This document shows positions 17,301 through 25,548 of a stretch of DNA of 33,959 nucleotides, in pieces. Where the stretch lies: the NCBI GenBank assembly GCA_903875055.1, contig CAIQUX010000114.1:1-33959 (forward strand). Reading direction: 5' to 3'. Within the stretch, counting starts at the first letter, position 1. The number at the start of each line of letters is the position of its first letter. Under the pieces are notes generated by a model that ran no database searches, was not told the DNA's origin, and saw only the letters and a list, made by a program, of their open reading frames with translations. The stretch is from an uncultured Bacteroidota bacterium. Its GTDB lineage: Bacteria > Bacteroidota > Bacteroidia > Chitinophagales > Chitinophagaceae. The position numbers were made by a program, and so were the translations under genes.

Positions 17301-18140
17301 AACCCATTGAATAAATTATCAGTAACAGGTGTTGGAGGGTTATTAGTCAATACAACGAATAGTGGTTCAGGTTCTTTTGATTGGATTGCAGGTAATTTCG
17401 GAGGTACTGCCGGCAATCGTGTAGTAATGGGTCTCTTGGGTGGAAATGCAACGATTGCAGCACATAATAGTACACTATCTGATTATGCCGATTTATACAT
17501 CAATCCGGAACATTACACCGGTAGGGTTCAGATTGGTAATAATGGTACTGTAGGTCTTACCCATGGAAAATTAAATGTGGTGTGTAGCGGAAACAATATC
17601 CCCAAAATAGCTCATTTTAAAAATATTGCTAATTCAGGTAACTGGCAATATGATGGTGGAATCAAAATTCAGGCAGGTAATGATGCAGGCTTGAACGGCC
17701 CTTCTATGATTGAATTTGACACACCTAACGGTCTTTCTATAGGGTCAGTAACTCAGACCAGTTCCTCCCATATTTCCTATTCAACTACCTCTGACCGTAG
17801 ATTGAAAGAAAATATACGTACCACAAAATTCGGCCTTGCAGATTTGAATAAAATTGAAGTGCGGGATTATGATTATATCAACGGAAGCAAAAATCAGACA
17901 GGTTTTATTGCTCAGCAATTGTATGAAATTTATCCGTCTGCCGTTTCCAAAGGTGGCGATGATCCAACGACTCACCCCTGGATGGTTGAGTATGGCGGCG
18001 TTACACCTTTGATTGTAAAATCAGTACAGGAATTATCGGCACAAGCAGATGAGAAGAATAAAGAAATGGAATTGTTGAAACAACAACTCGAAGCGCAACA
18101 AAAACAAATTGATGAATTAAAAGGCTTGCTTAAAAAATAA
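14367..18140 (+). CDS. Giant mosaic surface protein with LVIVD-like propeller and S74 autochaperone end
   Basis: 1257 residues. Signal peptide 1-23; then the N-terminal domain shared with the genes at 18151, 21309 and 29599 ([13 protein letters not shown] ... [11 protein letters not shown] ... MSVPYALYA, about 24-132). The middle has blocks with [18 protein letters not shown] motifs, including the block at about 260-330 shared with two neighbours, and about 478-765 of LVIVD/YVTN-like propeller repeats ([20 protein letters not shown]). The C-terminus is a Peptidase_S74 domain: SDRRLK with the Ser-Lys pair S1142/K1147 that in phage endosialidases cleaves just before the Ser after the trimer folds, GFIAQQL, and a final coiled coil ([19 protein letters not shown]). 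Probably a trimeric surface fibre. It is 10 nt from the next gene, so co-transcribed. Confidence 0.85.
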   Translation: MKKLYTLLCILVFQFPLFDGHAQAPQGIPYQAVARDVNGGLLASHNITLQFSIHDGNATGPVVYQETQNVTTNTLGLFSVNLGQGTAVSGTLATVNWGSGDKFLQVEMDPAGGTSYTDMGTTQLMSVPYALYAGNSSNGWSTTGNSGTNPLDNALGTNDSTDLVIKTDNFETARLFSNPETGGGLNTPTDRLRLMRSGMAYQKWPMVASFQLGSYEPNLEGRTQLDIALLNGPGVNADNKVMSLQANGNVGIGNTSPTERLDVNGIGKFGPYLKIGTDVAEGYFQNSQDGAYRSLQSGGNQGYWFQNYNGANTTMYVGLNGAYQNHVGIGNVTPQHTLSVGEASGDLQAVAVRGYSNDGNWKGGAAFGYNQGSVVMGELAGVPTIGGHNANLSAWNDLAINPDGGNVGIGTSNPTAKLDVNGTLKTNEFQMPTGAAFGKILKSDSIGNASWQNSDLSNLISAAPAGELCFQEAGIIHSGGQPYKVVVKDHYAFVANSAANTITVFDFSNPSAMTLSATLAVGSFPQGLAIAGNTLFVTNVNGANMSVVDISNPAGPSILTTVATGNGPGAIVIKGNYAYIANVSDNTIGIYDISIPASTSLVNSFASSTIVKDMAITGDYLCYVSLMDQAFVMFNITNPTSPVLTSVSAVYYYPIALAISGNKAYITRTVPPASNSMTVIDISNPSSPVFLGTADFGVYARSVAVAGNIVYVTGEDGVVKGYNVSDPANPTLMNTVSIAGAGTSLATKDNLIFVTLYNTDKFQILRTGCPQSIAIGVDQSVSLAPSLWVPNGDDMYNANTGNVGIGTSTPNRTLDVRGDIAQGQATDSIPSRRIGVMDASSQTAGMEIENTTLDGNYSQKLHFITNHNANGFGRRLTIDEDGNVGIATTLPVNKLTVAGSTNITGSLGIGIASSNFKLHVAGDDNAIKISGSGNLQEYGQLNFGDYNFVYLKEDVNDRLTIHANRIALDGGNVGIGIFNPLNKLSVTGVGGLLVNTTNSGSGSFDWIAGNFGGTAGNRVVMGLLGGNATIAAHNSTLSDYADLYINPEHYTGRVQIGNNGTVGLTHGKLNVVCSGNNIPKIAHFKNIANSGNWQYDGGIKIQAGNDAGLNGPSMIEFDTPNGLSIGSVTQTSSSHISYSTTSDRRLKENIRTTKFGLADLNKIEVRDYDYINGSKNQTGFIAQQLYEIYPSAVSKGGDDPTTHPWMVEYGGVTPLIVKSVQELSAQADEKNKEMELLKQQLEAQQKQIDELKGLLKK
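15146..15355 (+). repeat. Shared fibre module, copy 1
   Basis: About 210 nt encoding a block with the motifs [26 protein letters not shown] and [10 protein letters not shown]. It is repeated with moderate divergence at 18886-19096 and 23526-23740 in the neighbouring genes. Long identical stretches (for example ttggtttcagaattataatg in copies 1 and 2) point to recent duplication or gene conversion. Confidence 0.8.
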
Positions 18141-18150
18141 AATTAACTCT

Positions 18151-21144
18151 ATGAAATTTACAAAATTACTCCTGATGCTGATCACTATCCTGATTGCTGG
18201 ATCAGCCTACGCCCAATCACCTCTTGCCATTCCTTATCAGGCGGTTGCTCGAGATATAAGTGGGAATATTTTATCAAACCAAAATATTGCTTTACGCATC
18301 ACCCTGATCGATTCTAATATTAATTCAATTGATTACCAGGAAACGCATCAGTTGACTACGAACGCATTGGGTTTGTTTAGCTTGAACATCGGACAAGGCA
18401 CGCCAGTAATTGGTGCATTAGGTAATGTCTACTGGCCCCTCAGTGGCAATGAACATGTGCAGGTTGAAATGGATCCTGCCGGTGGAACCAATTATATCGA
18501 CATGGGTTTCACAAAATTAAACAGTGTGCCTTTTGCATTGCATGCCAATACATCAAGCGATAATCGTTGGGCAATAACAGGTAATAATATTTCTAATTCG
18601 AATGCAGGGAATGTTGGGATCGGCAATACAACCCCACAGCATCCGCTGAGTGTGGGTGATGCAAGTGCAGACGGGCAACCTGTTGCTGTGCGAGGATACA
18701 GCAATAATCAGCCATTCTGGAAAGGTGGTGCAGCCTTTGGTTATAATCAGTCAAGCGTGATCATGGGTGAACTCAGTGGTGTTGCCAGCATTGCTGGACA
18801 TGATGCGACACTGAGCGGGTGGAGTGATTTATCCATCAATACAGGCGGAGGCAAGGTGGGCATCGGAACAGCAACACCTGTTGCCCGACTTGATGTCAAT
18901 GGAGATGGAAAATTCGGACCCTATTTAAGAATTGGAACAGATGTATCCGAAGGATATTTCCAAAACTCGCAAGACGGTGCTTATCGTGCCCTGCAAACCG
19001 GCGGAGATCAGGGGTATTGGTTTCAGAATTATAATGGCGTAAATACGTCCATGTATGTTGGATTAAATGGCACGTATCAAAACCGTGTGGGAATCGGAAC
19101 GACCACTCCTGAAAATTCATTACACATATATAATCCTGGTAATGCAACCAGAGTAACGATCGGTGCCGGAGATTTAAACGGAGGTTCGACTAATTTGATA
19201 CTAGGAACTTCTTCTGCTGGAAATGGACAATCTGAAATTCAATCCATTTCCGCGGCTGGTTCATCATGGGGAAATCTATTGCTGAATAAGAACGGAGGAA
19301 ATGTGGGTATCGGTATTTTCAATCCGGATGCACCGTTACATTTGTCAGGCGCGATTCATCTGAACGCCAATAATTCTCAGGGTGGTGATGGAATTATTTT
19401 TGATGAAGCCCCTTATGCAGCGAATGGACATTGGGTTATGGATGCATACGCAGCAGGCTTCCCGGCAGCCAATAAATTAAGGACCTATAATGACCGAACC
19501 GGAATCACTGTTCAGACTATCATGGATAATGGAAATGTTGGTATTGGTGATTTCCAATATTGGGAAAGTGCACTTGCCAAATTAGATGTGAAGGGAAATG
19601 TAAAAATTACAGACGGAACAGAAGGTGCCGGAAAAGTGTTAACCTCAGATGCAAACGGCTATGCAAGCTGGACAACACCGAGTACAACCATCAGTGGTAA
19701 TGCCGGCGGTGATCTGACCGATACCTATCCGAATCCATCCCTCACCACCACTGGTGTTACCGCAGGTAACTATCCTAAAGTGACAGTCGATGCGAAAGGG
19801 AGAGTCACAAACGGAAGTGCATTATCTTCTTCTGACATTCCATCTCTATCTGGCTCATATGTTGATTTGACATCAGCTCAAACGGTTGCAGGTACGAAAA
19901 CATGGTCTGATAATGCCATCTATAATAATAAGATTGGAGTCAAGGCAAACAGTCCGGTTGGTGAATTAGATGTACGGTCAGATATATCCTCTGGTGAAGT
20001 AATGGATCAGTCCCAAGTAAATCACTGTTGCTCATCAGGACCTAATCATCAGTCCTTCACAGCCGGCATTTCCGGCGCACTCACTAAAATAGCATTGTAT
20101 TTATATTCTCCATTTGGGAATACTTCGACATCACCGGTTACCATTTCTATTCTAAGTGGGTCTGGTATTTCCGGGACTGTCTTAGCCACCGAAAATTCTG
20201 TCATTCAAGGTGTAATTAATGGAGCTGAGCAAGTCTATACATTCACAAATCCTGCGACGCTTGTTGCCGGTAATCAATATACCATTAAAATTTCTGTTCC
20301 TTCATCAATCTTTATTTTTATCGGAGGTTCTACAGGCAACTTATATCCTAACGGAACAAGTTTTTATTCAACAGGTTTATCAAACACAGGATGGGATTTA
20401 TATTTTAAAACATTTGTTACGCCACCTTCGAATATAGTACCTGCCATTGCAGTAACTGGTGGAAAAGTGGGTGTTGGAACGCTGACCCCTGCAGCTAAAC
20501 TCGATATTGCCGGCAATGTAAAAATTACCGACGGAACACAAGGCACCGGTAAAGTATTAACCTCAGATGCAAATGGTGCAGCCTCATGGGCATCGGTAAC
20601 CTCATTAGAAACAGATCCGAAAGTGGGAACACTCGCTGCCAATAAAGTTCCAAAATGGAATGGAACATCTTTGCAAGATGGTATTATCACAGACAATGGT
20701 GCGAATGTAGGCATTGGCACAACCACCCCGGGCAGCAAACTATCTGTTGCAGGCAATACCGATGTTACAGGTAATATAAGCGGTGGTGCCAATATCACCT
20801 CTCCGAAATTTAATGTAACCCAGGTCTGGAATGAGCATCCGAACCTTCCGGACACATCTAGTTTTGTTACCGGTGGTGGCACCGTTATGCTTTGCGTTTC
20901 TGGTATGGGATACCGAAGTACAGTTGGCATGATTGGATTCAATATTCTGATTGATAATGTCAATAGAGGTACGTGTAAATCATGGGCCAATGAGATTAAT
21001 AGTCAAAAAGTGATTAGCTCAAATTTCCTTGTCATTACCGGCCTGACACCGGGTACACATGCCATCAAACTAAGTGCGATTGCACCTACAGTGTTTGATC
21101 TGAATGACTATTTTAGTTTAAGTGTGCTCGAGCTGCCATTCTAA
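18151..21144 (+). CDS. Mosaic surface protein without S74 end
   Basis: 997 residues. Signal peptide 1-22 (ends GSAYAQ), then the shared N-terminal domain ([16 protein letters not shown] ... [10 protein letters not shown]). Blocks follow: about 160-245 is similar to residues 331-415 of the previous protein ([31 protein letters not shown]); 246-315 is the shared fibre module; two near-identical [19 protein letters not shown] segments lie about 430 codons... that is, at 19600-19660 and 20518-20577; an ordered beta domain at about 620-760 ([19 protein letters not shown]) resembles one in the 29599 protein. The end (about 884-997) is a cysteine-containing beta domain, not S74 and not a T9SS tail, so trimerisation and anchoring must differ or rely on its operon partner. 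Role inferred: surface fibre or adhesin. Confidence 0.8.
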   Translation: MKFTKLLLMLITILIAGSAYAQSPLAIPYQAVARDISGNILSNQNIALRITLIDSNINSIDYQETHQLTTNALGLFSLNIGQGTPVIGALGNVYWPLSGNEHVQVEMDPAGGTNYIDMGFTKLNSVPFALHANTSSDNRWAITGNNISNSNAGNVGIGNTTPQHPLSVGDASADGQPVAVRGYSNNQPFWKGGAAFGYNQSSVIMGELSGVASIAGHDATLSGWSDLSINTGGGKVGIGTATPVARLDVNGDGKFGPYLRIGTDVSEGYFQNSQDGAYRALQTGGDQGYWFQNYNGVNTSMYVGLNGTYQNRVGIGTTTPENSLHIYNPGNATRVTIGAGDLNGGSTNLILGTSSAGNGQSEIQSISAAGSSWGNLLLNKNGGNVGIGIFNPDAPLHLSGAIHLNANNSQGGDGIIFDEAPYAANGHWVMDAYAAGFPAANKLRTYNDRTGITVQTIMDNGNVGIGDFQYWESALAKLDVKGNVKITDGTEGAGKVLTSDANGYASWTTPSTTISGNAGGDLTDTYPNPSLTTTGVTAGNYPKVTVDAKGRVTNGSALSSSDIPSLSGSYVDLTSAQTVAGTKTWSDNAIYNNKIGVKANSPVGELDVRSDISSGEVMDQSQVNHCCSSGPNHQSFTAGISGALTKIALYLYSPFGNTSTSPVTISILSGSGISGTVLATENSVIQGVINGAEQVYTFTNPATLVAGNQYTIKISVPSSIFIFIGGSTGNLYPNGTSFYSTGLSNTGWDLYFKTFVTPPSNIVPAIAVTGGKVGVGTLTPAAKLDIAGNVKITDGTQGTGKVLTSDANGAASWASVTSLETDPKVGTLAANKVPKWNGTSLQDGIITDNGANVGIGTTTPGSKLSVAGNTDVTGNISGGANITSPKFNVTQVWNEHPNLPDTSSFVTGGGTVMLCVSGMGYRSTVGMIGFNILIDNVNRGTCKSWANEINSQKVISSNFLVITGLTPGTHAIKLSAIAPTVFDLNDYFSLSVLELPF
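18886..19096 (+). repeat. Shared fibre module, copy 2
   Basis: Encodes [35 protein letters not shown] and [11 protein letters not shown]. It is the counterpart of 15146-15355 and 23526-23740. Here it follows the TPQHPLSVG block, while in copy 1 it precedes that block. Confidence 0.8.
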
Positions 21145-21206
21145 AGGTGAATGGAATCTAAGCTAATTCAGTTGAGTTGTTGAATCACGAATTATTTCTT
21201 GCTAAA

Positions 21207-21245
21207 CTCCTAATATTAGTATCATGAACTCCTAATATTAGGAGT
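21207..21245 (+). promoter_or_regulatory. Paired regulatory boxes upstream of the third surface-protein gene
   Basis: CTCCTAATATTAGTA (21207-21221) and ACTCCTAATATTAGGAGT (21228-21245), the latter a perfect 18-bp palindrome. Core centres are 22 bp apart, as at 14265-14302. The second core ends 26 nt before the -7 element at 21268. This box is probably closest to the ideal binding site. Confidence 0.75.
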
Positions 21246-21267
21246 AAGAATACCCGTTTAATTGTTC

Positions 21268-21275
21268 GATTTTTG
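21268..21275 (+). promoter_or_regulatory. -7 element of the third surface-protein gene
   Basis: GATTTTTG differs from TAnnTTTG only in the first base, 33 nt before the ATG at 21309, the same leader distance as at 14326. No -33 TTG is at the usual distance. Confidence 0.5.
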
Positions 21276-21308
21276 TTCTACTAAAACAAGCATAAAATCA
21301 TTTTTATC

Positions 21309-24300
21309 ATGAAAAAAAATAGCACACTTTTTATTATTGGATTATTGTCCCTTATGTCATTGGTCTTCTCGGCAGATGCTCAGGCACCACAGGGTATTCC
21401 CTATCAGGCTGTGGCACGGGACGCCGGTGGTAGTGTTATGAGCAATCAAAGCATAGCGATGAGGTTTAGTATTCACGATGTTACTGCTTCAGGAGCAACC
21501 ATCTATCAGGAAACGCAAAATGTCACAACCAATTCATTAGGCTTGTTTTCAGTCACACTCGGACAAGGAACTCCGGTCATCGGCTCGTTCCCCTCTGTGA
21601 GTTGGGGAGTCGGTGATAAATTCCTGCAGGTGGAGTTAGATCCTACAGGGGGCTCTTCCTTTACCGATATGGGAACTACACAACTCATGAGTGTCCCATA
21701 CGCCTTATATTCAGGTAATGGTGGTTTATGGGATAAGAATGGCAATGACATTTTTAATACGAATATTGGTAATGTCGGGATTGGTACCAATACCCCTTCA
21801 AAGAAACTCGATGTAACAGGTGATGCGTTGATTCACGGCATTACTGTCGGTGTCGGTACAGGTAATAATGGTTATAGCGCCGCCCTGGGTTATGAAGCCC
21901 TTAATGTGAATACATCAGGATATGCCAATACCGCCATCGGTTACCAGACCTTGCGCCAAAATACAATTGGACTTTTTAATACCGCCATCGGTGCGGCAAG
22001 TCTCACAGCCAACACCATTGGTAACTATAATGTGGGATTAGGTGTCAATAGTCTTTCGTCCAATACCACCGGTCATTACAATACAGGATTAGGAACCTAT
22101 TCAATGATGTTGAATACTACAGGTCAACAAAATACAGCTCTTGGCTTTAGTTCCCTTCAACAGAATACTACAGGTAGTTTCAATTCCGGATTAGGGTTGC
22201 AGACTCTATTTTTTAATACAACCGGTGAGCAAAATACCGCTGTAGGTCATAATGCTATGATAAACAATACAACCGGTATTAGAAATACTACAGTCGGGAT
22301 GAACTCCTTGCAAGCAAACACGAACGGCAATAATAATTCAGCCTTAGGACGAAGTGCTTTGTTTGCCAATACCACTGGTAATGCCAATACCAGTATAGGA
22401 GAACGCTCCATGCTTACTAATCAGACAGGATCGTATAATACAGCGGTCGGAGATTCTGCTGCACTGAGTTATAATGGTAATGCGATCACAGCTATCGGAT
22501 ACCAATCGTTGGCAAATACAACCAGCGGCAATCAGAATGTAGCTGTCGGTTATCAATCATTAGTCAATAATACCACAGGAGCTGGCAATACGGCTATTGG
22601 ATACCAGGCCTTGAATGGTAATGGCGATGGTGCCAATAATACTGTCATCGGTAAGAATGCCAATGTGGCTTCGCCAAGTCTAACGAATGCGACAGCCATC
22701 GGTGCGAATGCTTCTGTTGCCCAGTCGAACAGTATCGTATTGGGAAGTGTCAATGGAGTGAATGGTGCCACAAGTGATGTAAATATAGGTATCGGCACTT
22801 CTGCACCCACAGAGCAGTTACACACAACAGGTGGTGTTCGCCACGAAAGCCTGAGTGGAATAGGTGCAAGATTGGTGTATTCAGATGCAAATGGTAAATT
22901 GATCAATAGAGCTAATGATACGCTGGCAAGTTATTCGGCTACGCCTAATGTGTTTGTTCCTTCGGGATGTGCGGGAATCACAACAAGTTCTATCACCATT
23001 TCAGGTTACCCTTCCTCTGTGGCTTCCTCAACGATTACTGTTCGTTTAAATATAGCAACCACTTGGGATGGTGACGTCAGGGCTTATCTGATTGCTCCCA
23101 ATGGGAATGTATTAAATCTGTTGTATTTCAACGGAGGAGGAAGTTATAATTTTACGAATACTGTTTTGTCGGATACTGCAACTAACTTACTTTCATCAGC
23201 ATTCGGACCTTTTACTGGCAGTTTTAAACCGGCCGCTAATATGGGCACCTATTGTAGTTCCACATCCAATGTCAATTCATTTTCCGCCATCGGAGGTGGA
23301 AGTATCAACCCGAATGGAGTATGGAGCCTTGTGGTGTATGATGATATCGTATATGATGCAGTTACGCTGAATAATTGGTCCATCAATATCGTACCTCCTT
23401 CTACACTATCACCCTTGAATGGAACGAATAACTATTTGCCTAAATGGGCAAACGGCAATCTGAGCACAGCGAGCAGTGTATTTGATAATGGGACGAATGT
23501 CGGTGTGGGTAATTCATCGCCGGTGGCTAAACTGGATGTCAATGGTGATGGAAAATTTGGAGCCTATTTAAAAATAGGGACTGATGTAGCGGAAGGTTAT
23601 TTTCAAAATTCAATAGATGGTGCTTATCGGGCTTTGCAAACCGGTGGGACACAAGGATATTGGTTCCAAAATTATAATGGCGTAAGTACGTCGATGTATG
23701 TCGGGTTGAACGGCACGTATCAGGGTAAAGTTGGCATCGGAACTACCACACCGGCGGCTAAGTTAGACGTAGTTGGTTCAACAAAAACAGCAACACTTCA
23801 AATTACCAATGGTGCCAGTAATGGTGCTGTGCTTACTTCGGATGCCAATGGCAATGCATCATGGGTTGCTCCAACAGTCAATAATGTTGGTTGTGTCATT
23901 CGTGCTCAATCATTTACAGCCTCTGCGAGTGGAACAGGTTATGCTGCCGGAGGTGCATTTGCTCCAACGACCATTACAGCAACTGGCATTTATGGTGATA
24001 CACGTTTAATTAACTCTGGAGCGATGAACGTCACCACCGGAAGTGCTACGAATACTGGTTTATTTACCGCACCTTCAGATGGTTACTACGAAGTCAGTGT
24101 GAAAGCAATAAGTGTAGCAAGTAGTGTTAGACTAATTTTATTGGGCTCTCTGAATGGCGCTTCCCCTGTTGAAATACTTGATCAACTCACCAGTAATCCA
24201 TGTGCAAGTTGTTCTGATATAAGTCATACTCAAATCATGTATATGCAAGCTGGTGATACACATCGTATTCTTCGATCGCTTAGTGGTACTGCTATTAATG

Positions 24301-24329
24301 ACATGGTAATAAGTTATCGAAAACTTTAA
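21309..24329 (+). CDS. Mosaic surface protein with YadA-like beta-roll repeats and P-domain
   Basis: 1006 residues. Signal peptide 1-25 (ends FSADAQ), then the shared N-terminal domain to about 135. Residues about 190-477 are a run of 24-residue repeats of the form NTAxGxxSLxxNTTGxx, like the left-handed beta-roll of YadA-type trimeric adhesin heads. About 550-697 resembles a proprotein-convertase P-domain (TWDGDVRAYLIAPNGN ... NPNGVWSLVVYDD ... LNNWSINI). The shared fibre module is at about 740-811. The C-terminal 140 residues look like a C1q/TNF-like beta sandwich (GLFTAPSDGYYEVSVKA ... YMQAGDTHRIL), a fold that usually trimerises. No S74 end. It has its own promoter with paired boxes and is probably regulated with the 14367 operon. 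Confidence 0.85.
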   Translation: MKKNSTLFIIGLLSLMSLVFSADAQAPQGIPYQAVARDAGGSVMSNQSIAMRFSIHDVTASGATIYQETQNVTTNSLGLFSVTLGQGTPVIGSFPSVSWGVGDKFLQVELDPTGGSSFTDMGTTQLMSVPYALYSGNGGLWDKNGNDIFNTNIGNVGIGTNTPSKKLDVTGDALIHGITVGVGTGNNGYSAALGYEALNVNTSGYANTAIGYQTLRQNTIGLFNTAIGAASLTANTIGNYNVGLGVNSLSSNTTGHYNTGLGTYSMMLNTTGQQNTALGFSSLQQNTTGSFNSGLGLQTLFFNTTGEQNTAVGHNAMINNTTGIRNTTVGMNSLQANTNGNNNSALGRSALFANTTGNANTSIGERSMLTNQTGSYNTAVGDSAALSYNGNAITAIGYQSLANTTSGNQNVAVGYQSLVNNTTGAGNTAIGYQALNGNGDGANNTVIGKNANVASPSLTNATAIGANASVAQSNSIVLGSVNGVNGATSDVNIGIGTSAPTEQLHTTGGVRHESLSGIGARLVYSDANGKLINRANDTLASYSATPNVFVPSGCAGITTSSITISGYPSSVASSTITVRLNIATTWDGDVRAYLIAPNGNVLNLLYFNGGGSYNFTNTVLSDTATNLLSSAFGPFTGSFKPAANMGTYCSSTSNVNSFSAIGGGSINPNGVWSLVVYDDIVYDAVTLNNWSINIVPPSTLSPLNGTNNYLPKWANGNLSTASSVFDNGTNVGVGNSSPVAKLDVNGDGKFGAYLKIGTDVAEGYFQNSIDGAYRALQTGGTQGYWFQNYNGVSTSMYVGLNGTYQGKVGIGTTTPAAKLDVVGSTKTATLQITNGASNGAVLTSDANGNASWVAPTVNNVGCVIRAQSFTASASGTGYAAGGAFAPTTITATGIYGDTRLINSGAMNVTTGSATNTGLFTAPSDGYYEVSVKAISVASSVRLILLGSLNGASPVEILDQLTSNPCASCSDISHTQIMYMQAGDTHRILRSLSGTAINDMVISYRKL
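23526..23740 (+). repeat. Shared fibre module, copy 3
   Basis: Encodes [35 protein letters not shown] and [16 protein letters not shown]; homologous to 15146-15355 and 18886-19096. Confidence 0.8.
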
Positions 24330-24401
24330 ATACATAGCACACACTTCAAATAAAAAACATTACTCTAACCAAATCAACTTTTTAAAACTAATTACTTTGT
24401 C

Positions 24402-25196
24402 ATGAAAAAAGTACAATCAATTTCATATATGCTGGCATTCATTTCATGCCTTAGCGTAGTATCGTCACAAGCCCAATCACTAAGTCCGCGGGTCATAGCC
24501 AGCGCAGGTGGATACAGCAGTAATGGAGCAGGTTCTTTGTCCTTTACGATAGGAGAAGCCAATACAAAAACATTGACATCAGCCACACATACGCTCACAC
24601 AAGGTTTTCAGCAACCTTTCAAGATGACCCTGAATCTGAAAGCCTTCATACAAGGCTACTACACCAGTTCTGGCACTATGGAAAATGTATTATTCAACGA
24701 AGGTGTTACACCATTTTCTGGTAATGAATGTGATACGATAGTGGTGCAGTTACGTCAACCTACTTCACCATATCTGGTGGTTTCAGAAAGTCAATCGGTG
24801 ATTCAAACCAATGGACAACTGACATTTTCAGGCACCGCCCCGATCGGACAATCATATTATGTGGTATTGAAGCATCGCAATGCCGTAGAAACCTGGAGCG
24901 CTAATCCGGTATTGCTGAATGAAAATACATTGTATGATTTTTCATCAGCTGCCAACAAGGCATTCGGTGATAATATGGTAGAAGTCGAACCAGGTATATG
25001 GTCGTTGTATTCTGGTGATATTCAAAAAGATGAGAACGTCGACTTGCTGGATCTGGGAACACTTGAAAGTGACATCAGTAATTTTACGTATGGTTATTTT
25101 GCTACGGATATCAACGGAGATGGAAATGTAGATCTTCTCGATTCGCCTTTGCTGGAAGAGAATATCAACGCCTTTGTGTTTTCCTACCATCCATAA
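24402..25196 (+). CDS. Secreted protein with dockerin-like calcium-binding tail
   Basis: 264 residues. Signal peptide 1-25 (ends SSQAQ). Residues about 28-73 are the domain often found before T9SS tails (VIASAGGYSSNGAGSLSFTI ... LTQGFQQPF). Residues 77-182 form a module (FIQGYYTSSGTMENVLFNEG ... YYVVLKHRNAVETWSANP) that recurs at the end of the gene at 32046. The last 60 residues hold two dockerin/EF-hand-like loops, SGDIQKDENVDLLDLG and DINGDGNVDLLDSPL, expected to bind calcium and possibly a cohesin-like partner. There is no T9SS tail. It lies 72 nt after the P-domain surface protein and is followed by a good terminator. Function unknown; a surface or matrix component is a fair guess. Confidence 0.75.
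   Translation: MKKVQSISYMLAFISCLSVVSSQAQSLSPRVIASAGGYSSNGAGSLSFTIGEANTKTLTSATHTLTQGFQQPFKMTLNLKAFIQGYYTSSGTMENVLFNEGVTPFSGNECDTIVVQLRQPTSPYLVVSESQSVIQTNGQLTFSGTAPIGQSYYVVLKHRNAVETWSANPVLLNENTLYDFSSAANKAFGDNMVEVEPGIWSLYSGDIQKDENVDLLDLGTLESDISNFTYGYFATDINGDGNVDLLDSPLLEENINAFVFSYHP
24630..24947 (+). repeat. QGYY...KHRNA...TWSANP module, copy A
   Basis: Encodes a module of about 105 residues with QGYY, NEG, LR, SP, TNG, KHRNA, TWSANP and YDFSS at matching positions in copy B (33642-33956). The linkage of the two genes suggests a common surface function. Confidence 0.75.
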
Positions 25197-25277
25197 ATTG
25201 AAATCTCAATTCCTGCATTAGTGTTTAGTAATACTTCAATCGAACAGCCTGACTTACTTCTTCCTGATTGAAAAACG

Positions 25278-25305
25278 AACGGACCTCACAAGGGTCCGTT
25301 TTCTT
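25278..25305 (+). terminator. Rho-independent terminator
   Basis: AACGGACC / GGTCCGTT form a perfect 8-bp stem around a 7-nt loop (TCACAAG), followed by TTTTCTT. It ends the transcript of the dockerin-like protein gene, 82 nt after its stop. The rest of the 352-nt gap to 25549 shows only a tentative promoter near 25500. Confidence 0.85.
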
Positions 25306-25499
25306 ATTCGTCATTTCTACTTCTCGATTATTTCGATGAGGTCTTAGTGATGGTAGTAGCAATTGAAAGGGTCATAATTTTTCAAAAATATGAAGGTAAT
25401 GAGAGTTGATATTACGGAGGATGAACTGTATCAATACGTTTTAGTCAACCGCTTATTACTGGGTTCAAACCATCTGCTACATTGAATTGCAATTTGGTA

Positions 25500-25526
25500 T
25501 TTGTTCAGGATATTCTCATTATATTG
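25500..25526 (+). promoter_or_regulatory. Tentative promoter of the LytS-type sensor gene
   Basis: TTTG at 25500-25503, then 16 nt, then TATATTG at 25520-25526, one T short of TAnnTTTG. If real it supports the ATG at 25549 rather than the TTG at 25501. No CTAATATTAG box is present. Confidence 0.3.
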
Positions 25527-25548
25527 TGCTGCAAGAGCTATAGTGTCT

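Noticed and set aside
18316-18330. CTAATATTA-like sequence as a further regulatory box
   Set aside because: Inside the coding region, lacks the CTCC/GGAG flanks and has no -7 element at 26 nt.
20364-20990. 208-residue open frame on the minus strand
   Set aside because: Lies entirely within the 18151 surface protein and has biased, low-complexity composition; a shadow of the coding strand.
21880-22740. Regular short periodicity that could be taken for a CRISPR or minisatellite array
   Set aside because: The period of about 72 nt is in frame and encodes varying 24-residue NTAxG...NTTG repeats; no identical repeats with unique spacers.
9650-24329. Possible prophage, from the holin-like and tail-fibre-like genes
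   Set aside because: No capsid, terminase, portal, integrase or lysis genes; the fibre-like proteins have signal peptides and the holin-like gene sits in a YtxH operon.
24392-24399. TTACTTTG as a -7 element for the 24402 gene
   Set aside because: Mismatch in the key A and only 2 nt before the ATG; transcription would start inside the gene.
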